Origin: Adineta vaga
Taxonomy: Eukaryota > Rotifera
Reading direction: 5' to 3'
DNA: 64,000 bases
NCBI GenBank assembly: GCA_021613535.1
Contig: CP075493.1
Span: 10,230,001 to 10,294,000, forward strand
The position numbers and the translations under genes were made by a program. Below the pieces are notes generated by a model. It saw only the letters and a list, made by a program, of their open reading frames with translations, searched no databases and was not told the origin of the DNA. Below, piece by piece: positions 55,124 to 64,000 of this stretch (positions are counted from its first letter, which is position 1; each line of letters begins with the position of its first letter).

Positions 55124-55270
55124 CTTTCAATGTTCAAATGACATGGCTCAAGGTATAACCATTACCACTTTGAAACTTAAGCATTTTTCAATACCTCCCT
55201 CTTTTCGTTCCAGTTTCTATGTCTAATGACCATCATCATTTGTTTCAATCAATGACTGACTTTTCTCTCT
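54733..55270. repeat. Segmental duplication, copy 1
   Basis: This matches 63483-64000 almost base for base: the CATA repeat, a CA/TA microsatellite cluster, a TC run, the probable 5' UTR splice acceptor and the first codons of the membrane-protein gene. Differences are mainly microsatellite lengths and a few substitutions. The right-hand copy is cut by the window edge. Confidence 0.92.
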
Positions 55271-56092
55271 TCGATACGTATCTTGTGTATGCTTTGATTG
55301 GTACATTAATATTTATCGCATTCATCGGTGTATTAGTACTGCTAGCAGTATCATATTGTTGTTTGTACAGTTATTTTTGTTGCTATCGACGTCATCGTCA
55401 TTCGTCATATCAATTAAATGATAAAGTTCATCATGAGCGTGACAATCGAGAAAACAAGTCATGTTTACAATTATATGAAACATATCCATATCTAGTCAAT
55501 CAATATCCATTGAAAAACCACCATATCAGTACGAGTTATACAACAATCAACACAATTGGTAATGCTAGTTTAGTTCGTACCTCCTCTTCTCAATCAGGTA
55601 TGTTCAAAGATGAAACGAAGAAGAAGAAGAGACATGATATTGAATATTGAAATGAGAATGTTTTATTGTTTAGATTATGTGAAAACAGCAAATCATCATT
55701 ATGAAGTTTCTCGTTGGTCAACTCCATTCAATGAGTCGCGTTCAACAGTAGAAATAGATTCGAATGATGCTAGACTTTCTCCTTGCGCCAATATCTATGA
55801 AACAGTAGTTCCGATCAAGAATGCTTCTTGTTCTGTAGATCGTACTACGCCTATCTATGAAACAGAATGGACACACAATTTGAAGCAGCTGATCATGCCA
55901 CGAAAGCCATCATTTGAGGTTGTACCTATATCGACAATATCATGTGGATCAGTGCCTGATACTCATTATTTTCCACAACAACAACAACATCCGTATGACA
56001 AAGTTTTATCAGCTCGTGCAAAAGCATCTGATTCGATGCGACGAAATAAGATGCTGAAACGACTGAGAGACGATGCTGCTTTTTTGTATTAA
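55219..56092 (+). CDS. Single-pass membrane protein of unknown function
   Basis: Two exons (55219-55597 and 55674-56092) give 265 residues. A short N-terminus (MSNDHHHLFQSMTDFSLFD) precedes one strong transmembrane helix (YALIGTLIFIAFIGVLVLLA). The helix is followed by a Cys/Tyr cluster (SYCCLYSYFCCYRRHRH) that could be palmitoylated. The rest is a polar, probably cytoplasmic tail with repeated Tyr motifs: LQLYETYPYL, NIYETVVP and PIYETEWTHN. It ends in a basic segment (RRNKMLKRLRDDAAFLY). There is no cleavable signal, so a type III orientation is likely. I recognise no family. A TTCCAG before the start suggests a 5' UTR intron. A second copy begins at 63957. Confidence 0.75.
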
Positions 56093-56255
56093 CAGTTCAT
56101 TTAATTTTCAAGTTTTTCTTTCTTTCTTTCAATATTTACTGCTGATTGAACTAAATGAAAACCTTGAAAATGATTTATTTGAATAAAAAAAAAAGCACAA
56201 GTGGTTTTATTATAATATAGAAGCGAAGAAAGTTCATTGAAAGGCAGTTTTTTAA

Positions 56256-58531
56256 TTAATTGCTATGCAGCTTGATTGTTTGTGGCTGTCGAATACGACT
56301 GACCATACCAGAACGTTTATTTCTCATGATCCAACTTGGTTCAATCTCTACCATACCATTACACTTCTGTTCTCCATCTAACACTCGCAAATCTTCGATC
56401 ACACGTTCACTACCATAGTAACGATGTCGAACAGTATCATCTTGTAAACCGTGTCCCAATGTGACACATTCGATATCATTGATCCACATTGTATGTCCTT
56501 CGTCGCTTAATGCGAAACTATATACAGCTTCACATGGAATTGTTGTGAGAGAAGATACAAGTGAACATGGAAATATCCAATGAACACCATCGAGTCGAAT
56601 CGGATGCCATGGTGTGACCATCAGACCACCATCAAGCTAATGTATAGAAATAAAACAACAAAGTGGATGTTCAAGAGTAGATGAGAGATACATACAAGTA
56701 CGAATTGTGCTTGTGCATTGTTGCAAATAGTTCGAAGGACATAGTTGATAGTTGCACCATGTGGATAGAGACGATCATCACGTTGAAGATGTTTAAGAAG
56801 TTTGATTGTTCCATCAAAGAGTCGAACAGTGCATGAGCCATGAAAACATGGATTATTAGAGTCATTGAATGCTGACATATCGATAGCTGGAGAAGAAGTT
56901 GCAGTGCTTGATGAATAACCGTAACTTGTAGGTTTCGGTGCTGGTAAACCACAGAATATGTCATCCATTTCATCTCGAACAGAGTTGAAGAGTTCACCTT
57001 GACCATAATGTTGAACTCCGGGATCCTTAAAATTATTACATTGCTGGAGCAAATGAGCACCTAAAATAAGAACGGTTTGACTTTATGACACATGAGAGAA
57101 ATATATATATTTATATACATACGTGTGATACTTGGTAAATAATGAATACCCCATTTTTGAAACCAATCGAAGCGTGAAAATGCTTGTTTTACTTGACCAG
57201 TTAGGTCAGTAAGTAGATCAGTTAGATACTTGTCATCAGTTGCATCACGTCGTATTGCTTCTTCGAGAACTGCCAGGCTATGTAATACGTTTTGTTGATT
57301 TTCATCTGTTCGATTGGAACTTTCACGTAATGATTCGTAACCTCGACGAGTAATAGAAACAAATTCTAATCTATGCTTTTGTTGGTGCAATGTTTTCAAA
57401 TCGGGAGCAATCTGTGTAACTGATGTACATTGTTTATTTTTCGTACCATATGCAGATTGATAATCAAGAAAAATTTGCATTTGTTTATATTGATCTTCAC
57501 TCATTGGAATCACTACATTTCGAGTTTGACCAAAAATAATGGAACCGAAATAGAGGAATAGGCGATCATCATCTGATGACTAAAAGAGAACGATAACATG
57601 GAGCTAAGACTAGAAATTATGTTTAAGGTTATTAAATTAGAGGTTATCAGTTATGTCTGTAACTTTTTAGCAACGATTATTCTTATCGATGTGTTTTTAC
57701 CTTTTTGTCATTGTTTTCTGTTGTGAAATTACATACATAGTTCGATGTTCTATCAATTGCAGGTTGGACATGTCCAACTGTCAGTTTCAAATTAGTTCCT
57801 ACTGTTGTTAGAAGATTCGAAATTGCATTGACAAATATTGTACCAACAAAGGAACCATCTGGTATAAATGCATATGAACCAACGTTACCTATCTGTGCGA
57901 GATCTTCTAACAATTTGCTTTCTAAACTATATCCAAAACCAAATGTACTAATGGAACAGGTGAAGTTTGTTTTCTCTTTGTAAGCTGTTAATGCTGGTAA
58001 ATAGCCTTCGGGTGGATGATCACTTGGAACACCATCGGTTAATAAAAATAATGCAGTATTACTACCAGAAGCTCGTTGTCCGTTAGCTAAAACATCTAAA
58101 CCCGTTTTAAGTCCATCCCACAAGTTTGTTGTGCCTAACGTTTGGAGTTTTTCCAACTGATCAATTGACTTTGCTCGACCATCTTCATTCATTTCACGTA
58201 ATTCGAAGACAACTGCTGCTGATGAATGAAAGGTAACAACCGATAATCGATCATTTTCCGTTAAAGAATAGACTATTGTTTTAAGAGCATGTTTCACAAG
58301 ATCTAATTGAGATAAACCACTTGTTTCTTTATTATTTGCTCCTTGAATTTCAACAGCAGAGGACATAGAACCAGATATATCAACAACACAACAGATATCA
58401 CATGATGCACGAACACCCACACCTTCAGGTGGTTGTATACAAATATGTGCATACTCATCAGTCCAACTACTTGTCAATGTTAATTCAAATGATGATTCTG
58501 TAGCCATATTGATCGAAGGATTTACTTCCAA
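56256..58531 (-). CDS. vWA-Vwaint-Hint protein, copy 1 (U-box lost)
   Basis: Four exons (57701-58531, 57123-57579, 56696-57060, 56256-56636) join in frame to 677 residues. First is a von Willebrand A domain with an intact MIDAS (CDICCVVDISGSMSSAV, later LFLLTDGVPSD). Next is a Vwaint-type region (LTGQVKQAFSRFDWFQKWG, then LPSITRAHLLQQCNNFKDPG). The C-terminus is a Hint domain, as in Hedgehog proteins and inteins: the putative catalytic Cys opens CFHGSCTVRLFDG, the TxxH block is TPWHPIRLDG, and WINDIECVTLGHGL lies near the end. Family members normally begin with a U-box ubiquitin-ligase domain. Here the first Met is inside the linker and only a relic of the U-box exon remains upstream. Whether the Hint domain is active is unknown. 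Confidence 0.88.
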
Positions 58532-58611
58532 TTGTTTTTGACGATATTCTTCGATGCTTGTAGATAATCTAGAATAAAACGAAGATCATTACGCGTCAGA
58601 GAAGCATTCGT
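58532..58611 (-). pseudogene. Relic of the U-box second-exon start of copy 1
   Basis: After an acceptor-like TTTGATAG, minus-strand codons read TNASLTRNDLR, matching TRTPVTRNDLRPNR at the end of the U-box in copy 2. One base is then missing relative to copy 2 before SIEEYRQKQLE, so the frame is broken. I searched 58612-59579 for the first U-box exon and found none. Confidence 0.75.
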
Positions 58612-59579
58612 CTATCAAATAAAAAATATTGAAATAATAATTTTATGTAAGCAAATGTCATTTTATATTAAATGAATCGCTATCAAAAGTATAAGTAGCT
58701 CAGGCATGGTGAAAAGAAGAGAAAAGAAACTGACGACTGTCAAACAGTGGCGTGTGTTTCAAATATGACGAAAACAAATACGAATGTTGACTGAAAATCA
58801 ACAAAAACATGTTTTTCTCCGCTGATAAACTCTTACATCAACTCTTTTACTTTTACTAAATAGAATTTTCTTCGCAGAATTCTAATCTAGGAGAAATTGA
58901 GTCTTAAAAGAGAATATATGAAACTTTTTCTTATTGGTGATAAGTCCAAGCTACCATATTCGTTGGACAAGGCATTAGGTAAATACGAATCAAATCACAT
59001 ATTTCATTTTCCAAGATTTCAATGTGGAGATAAAAAAGTGATTATATCTTTTTTTTCCATTTTGATAGGTAATCATACTTCATTAGCCTTTGAAGAATGA
59101 ATGGTATGTAAACATATACAATCTCGAATCTATCTTAAAATTGAGGGATAATATATATATATAAAATCAAGCACCAACGACCCAAAGCCACCTGCAAAGC
59201 ACCACTGACTAAATCTGAGTTCCAGCATTATGCGATTTGAATTCGTAAATAGTTGATCCAGAATAAATTCGTTTACAAGAACTAAGTAAGTAACCGAACA
59301 TGCTGTGAAATCCAGATGCATAAATAACTGATAATTACCGAAAACGATGACCATACGATGTTGAATATAAATTTGACACAAACTAATATTCATTGAATAA
59401 CTAGAATCTTCTTATCTCGTACTTTTACATAGCTCCATGATCATATAGAGAGTTTTTCATAGCTCTTCTCCAATTACATTACACCTTTCCACATAAATGA
59501 ATACTTTTATTACTTTTCTCTTATTCGTTTATGAGAATAGTTCTAAATAGCAACAACACTATTACAGGTTTTTTTCTTA
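58612..59579. other. Spacer between the vWA/Hint copies
   Basis: The first exon of copy 1, encoding the U-box core, would be expected here and is absent. Short open frames at 58897-59100 (+) and 59130-59393 (-) match nothing. The right end is the 3' flank of copy 2. Confidence 0.45.
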
Positions 59580-62097
59580 TTAATCAGCAAGCAAGTTCAA
59601 TACTAGTGGTGACCGGATACGATTGACCATACCAGCACGTTTGTTCCTCATGATCCAACTTGGTTCAATCTCAACCATACCATTACACTTCTGTTCTCCA
59701 TCTAACACTCGCAAATCTTCCATCACACGCTCACTACCATAGTAACGATGTCGAACAGTATCATCTTGTAAACCGTGTCCCAATGTGACACATTCGATAT
59801 CATTGATCCACATTGTATGTCCTTCGTCGCTCAATGCGAAACTATACACAGCCTCACATGGAATTGTTGTGAAAGAAGACACAAGTGAACATGGAAATAT
59901 CCAATGAACACCATCGAGTCGAATCGGATGCCAGGGTGTGACCATCAGACCACCATCAAGCTGACGTATAGAAATAAAACAACAAAGTGGATGTTCAAGA
60001 GTAGATGAGAGTTACATACAAGTACGAATTGTGCTTGTGCATTGTTGCAAATAGTTCGAAGGACATAGTTGACAGTTGCACCATGTGGATAGAGACGATC
60101 ACCACGTTGAAGATGTTTAAGAAGTTTGATTGTTCCATCAAAGAGTCGAACAGTGCATGAGCCATGAAAACATGGATTATTAGAGTCATTGAATGCTGAC
60201 ATATCGATAGCTGTACCAGAATGTGCCCGTTTTGGAGCTGGTAAACTACAGAATACAGCATCCATTTCATCTCGAACAGAGTTGAAGAGTTCACCTTGAC
60301 CATAATGTTGAACTCCGGGATCCTTAAAATTATTACATTGCTGGAGCAAATGAGCACCTAAAATAAGAACGGTTTGACTTTATGACACATGAGAGAAATA
60401 TATATATTTATATACATACGTGTGATACTAGGTAAATAATGAATACCCCATTTTTGAAACCAATCGAAGCGTGAAAATGCTTGTTTTACTTGACCAGTTA
60501 GATCAGCAAGTAAATCCGTTTCATACTGAGCATCAGCTGTATGCTGTTGGATTGTTTCTTCCAAAAACTGAAGATTATCTAACACTTCTTTTTGATGATC
60601 ATTAAATTGAAGGAGACCTCCGCGTAGTATTTCATAACCATGACGAATATATTGAACAAATTCTAATCTATGTCTTTGTTGATTTATTATTTTGAGATCG
60701 GCTGGAACATGAGTGACTGATTTACATTGTCTGCTCTTTATGCCATATGGCGATTCATAATCGAGTAAAATCTTCATGGTTTTATATTGATCTTCTTTCA
60801 TTGGAATGATAATATCTTTGCTTTGACCAAATATAACTGAACCCAAATTAAAACAAGTACATGTATCAGATCCATAAAATAATCGTTGGAAAGAAGAACG
60901 CTAAAGTATAATAAAAGATATGTACTTTCGAAAGACGCTTTTACAATAATTACTCACTTTTTCATTGGATATTTCTGTTGAATAATTGCATACATAATTG
61001 GACGTTTGATCGATTGCTGGCGTGATATTTCCAACTCAACTTCAGATTAGTTGCTGCTGTGGTCAAAAGATTTGAGATCGCATTGACAAATATTGTACCA
61101 ACGAATGAACCATCTGGTATAAATGCATATGAACCAACGTTACCTATCTGTGCGAGATCCTCTAACAATTTACTATCTAAATTGTATCCAAAACCAAATG
61201 TATTGATGGAACAAGTAAAATTAGTTTTTGTTTTATATGCAACTAACGTTGGTAAATGTCCGCGTGGAGGTTCAACATTTGGACAGCCATCAGTCAGTAG
61301 GAAAAGTGCAACATTACTTCCGGATGGCCGTTTATCTTCAGATAAAATATCTAAACCAGTTCTTAATCCATCCCAAATATTTGTTTGCCCATCGTCAATC
61401 AGTCTTTCAAGTGCTGCTAATGCACTTGAACGACCATCACCATCCATTCGACGTAATCGAAATAGAATTGTTGCATTGTTTGAGAATGAAACAATTGATA
61501 ACCGATCATTTTGTGTTAAAGAATGAATAATGGTCTTTAGTGCATGTTTCACAAGATCTAACTGAGATAATCCAAATCTTTCTTTATTATTTGCACCTTG
61601 AATTTCAACCTCATTTGACATAGAACCGGATGTATCAACGACACAACAGATATCACATGGTGCACGCACGCCAACACCGTCATGTGGTCGAATGGATATA
61701 TTTGTATAACCATTAGACCAACTACTTGTCATTGTTAATTCCAAAGATTGATTATTGACAGTATTAGTCGAAGAATTTCTTAGTATAGTTGTTGTTACTG
61801 TTGATGGATTATTTTCTTCCAATTGTTTATGATGATATTCTTCAATACTTGCACGTAATGCACGATTTGGTCGAAGATCATTTCGAGTTACAGGCGTACG
61901 TGTCTATTAATCAATTTCTTACAGGAATATGTTTGATTTAGGTAAAAATACAGACTTACGATAGGTGAAGTTGAATGTTGTGTAAGCCAATTCTCAATTG
62001 CTGATCGTTCATAGCTATTTCCATCAGGATCAATGACAGGATCAGTCATTATTTCATGAGTTATTGGACAAATAAAACTGGATGTTACATCTGACAT
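59580..62097 (-). pseudogene. U-box-vWA-Vwaint-Hint gene, copy 2, with a 2-base deletion
   Basis: Five exons: 61960-62097, 60958-61903, 60420-60900, 60020-60357 and 59580-59960. Exon 1 encodes the U-box (FICPITHEIMTDPVIDPDGN, then SYERSAIENWL), continuing as SPITRTPVTRNDLRPNRALR. The vWA domain has DICCVVDTSGSMSNEV, and Vwaint and Hint (CFHGSCTVRLFDG, TPWHPIRLDG) follow as in copy 1. Exon 2 is 946 bases; every other exon length and phase agrees with copy 1, where the equivalent stretch is a multiple of three. The shift is at about 61031-61042, where copy 1 has two extra bases. As written the protein ends about 20 codons later, losing Vwaint and Hint. It could be a true pseudogene, a short U-box-vWA protein, or a sequence error. 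Confidence 0.85.
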
Positions 62098-63482
62098 TTC
62101 TTTATTATTGCAATAACACTATATTTAGAAGAAAAGTAAAATAGAATAAGTACCGTCAAACTGCGAAGAAATCGGTAAATATATATATATATATATACGT
62201 ACGCAGAATTTTGATTGACGTTAAGTAGAGAATTATTTTTGTTCTTTTCCCTTTTCTTCACATTTGAATACTTGTCATGAAACAACAATTGACGTAGAAT
62301 GACGAAGAAAATAATTATAGGGCAAAAAAATATGATGTCATTCAATATTTATGTTACTAAGTGACGATTTTCTTTTCAACACTATAATGAAATATTCACG
62401 TGCAACAAATTTGATTTGTTTTGTATTTAGAACTAATCTTTTATTTCATTTCAAACTACATCTGCCACTTTGAAATGAATTTCCGCAAAAACATCAAACA
62501 ATTGATTAATCATATTTTATTAACGAGAAGAAACAATTGTAGTTTCATTTCTTTGCACTGATTAATGATTACTAACGAAATACTGATCATATTCCGATAT
62601 GAGGTAGGAGCGAGAGTGCTGTTTTTGATTGTAATATATAAAAAGTAAAATTCTTTTCCCATAAGAATTGTTTCCTATTTTGTTCGACTGACTTTTTAAC
62701 AATTTCAAATGTATCTTAGATCCATATCATACGCAGGATCGTATGTCTCTTTTTTCTTTTGTTCATTTATAAATATTACTAGAAAAAAATATCTGTTTCC
62801 TCAGATTGTATTAGGCAGTTGAAGTAGTTTCAAATAATTTTCCTTTGTCTACATCATTCTTCTGCTTTCTCTATATTTCTTTCAGAATATTCGTTTTATT
62901 TTGAAACGATTTACGTAGACTGCTTTCCTGTAAAGAATCAGAATGTGCAGCATAAATGGTACATATTTGTCATGAATATTATCTAATATGAGCGAAACGA
63001 AATCTGCTACGTTACTTACTATGCTATTACGTTTGATTCGATCTGAATTGTTCAATGATGATTGTAGATGCTTGATATATTTCCAAGCACAGATCATCTT
63101 ATAAAACTGCTAACCATCAGCCAAGAATTCAGATTACAACCAAAAACTATAAACCGATATGTGAGGGGAGTGAGTTTATTGCATGATGAGAATGAGATGG
63201 AACACACACACATAAGTAGAAGATACTGCTTTTATATACTATCTGTGATCACATGTACATGACTCAAAGCATCCGATCCATATACACATGACTCATGAGT
63301 TATCATGGCTGAAGGCCATGAAACGATAGGATGACCAGAAATCCATGACAGGTATTTAAGAGTTTCCAAAAAAATTGATCTGGCGCTTTTTTTGTCGTTG
63401 AAACGAAAATTAAGAATGGTTGCTATCGTTTCACTCAGATATTAGATAAACAACGACAAATATTCAGTATAAGAACGCGTCC
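62098..63482. other. Gene-free region upstream of copy 2
   Basis: This holds the copy 2 promoter. A TA microsatellite lies at about 62178-62197 and a small perfect hairpin (TCATGGC...GCCATGA) near 63303-63321. The open frame at 62882-63097 (-) is not recognised. No other gene is seen. Confidence 0.4.
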
Positions 63483-64000
63483 ATATTTCATTCTCATAAT
63501 CATATATCTTTCTTGCCGTATTCAACTACATACATACATACATACAATCGCAGATGCTACAATAGTTACCCTATATTTATAACAAACCTTGACCATCTAT
63601 ATCCATTTTTCAAAGAAAAGAAAAAGAACCATCTCATACTGAATATTGACATGTATATTTGTACATATATGAGCTCATCTATACACCATCAGTAAACATT
63701 ACCTCGTGTGCACAACTACCATACACACACACACACACACACGCATATATATATATATACATTCATTCATATGTGAACGTGATTCTTATTGAGTATTCGA
63801 TTCTCTTTTTCGCATCACAATTTTATAATATTACTCTCTCTCTCTCTCTCTCTCTCTCGTTCTTTCAATGTTCAAATGACATGGCTCAAGGTATAACCAT
63901 TACTACTTTGAAACTTAATCATTTTTCAATACCTCCCTCTTTTCGTTCCAGTTTCTATGTCTAATGACCATCATCATCATTTGTTTCAATCAATGACTGA
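63483..64000. repeat. Segmental duplication, copy 2 (cut by the window edge)
   Basis: This is the partner of 54733-55270 in the same orientation, with longer CA and shorter TA/TC microsatellites. Homology continues to the last base, so the duplication extends beyond the window. Confidence 0.92.
63957..64000 (+). CDS. Start of a second copy of the unknown membrane protein (partial)
   Basis: The first 14 codons match the gene at 55219 with one extra His (MSNDHHHHLFQSMT). The same TTCCAG acceptor-like site and 5' flank precede it. The remainder is outside the window. Confidence 0.85.
   Translation, partial: MSNDHHHHLFQSMT

Noticed and set aside
61059-61530. Plus-strand open frames opposite the vWA domain of copy 2
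   Set aside because: Antisense shadows of the conserved vWA exon.

Overview
This window is eukaryotic. It is AT-rich, genes sit on both strands, and most are split by short GT-AG introns, often about 40-65 bp, with a few of several hundred bases. The gene set is metazoan: a class IV POU factor, DGCR6, anoctamin-10, RPL13, COX11, TTLL5, phospholipase D and a neuronal-calcium-sensor-like EF-hand protein. The compact introns, close tandem duplicates with patchy identity, and unusual families (U-box/vWA/Hint proteins, an aerolysin-fold protein, a Cys-rich secreted protein with a Thr-rich linker) resemble bdelloid rotifer genomes. That assignment is an inference from gene style; no marker here proves it.

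Layout. 1-10 kb: a POU4 homeobox gene (+) behind about 3.8 kb without genes, then DGCR6 (-) and anoctamin-10 (-). 10-14 kb: RPL13 (+) and COX11 (+) in close succession, a receptor-like relic, and an intronless N-acylglucosamine 2-epimerase (-). 14.6-20.2 kb: two tandem MFSD5-like transporters (-). 20.7-26 kb: an F-box protein (-) and a large CUB/LDLa membrane protein (-). 28-33.7 kb: a PX/PH phospholipase D (+) with one apparent frameshift. 33.9-44.7 kb: about 10 kb of decayed genes (SLC29 nucleoside transporter, TTLL5, a Cys-rich secreted protein), framed by two direct copies of the last exon and 3' flank of the acyltransferase gene that follows. 44.6-54 kb: AGPAT3/4-like acyltransferase (-), a small basic protein, an aerolysin-like protein (+), two PEBP genes (-) and an EF-hand protein (-). 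54.7-64 kb: a duplicated region with a single-pass membrane protein of unknown function (a second copy starts at the right edge) and two copies of a vWA-Vwaint-Hint gene.

The most interesting locus is the vWA/Hint pair. The distal copy (59580-62097) encodes U-box, vWA, Vwaint and an intein/Hedgehog-like Hint domain, but a 2-base deletion breaks it after the vWA domain. The proximal copy (56256-58531) is open through vWA, Vwaint and Hint, but its U-box is gone except for a short relic. The 3' Hint halves, introns included, are nearly identical while the vWA halves have diverged, which suggests gene conversion. Apart from the tandem families, neighbouring genes show no obvious shared pathway, as is normal for an animal chromosome.
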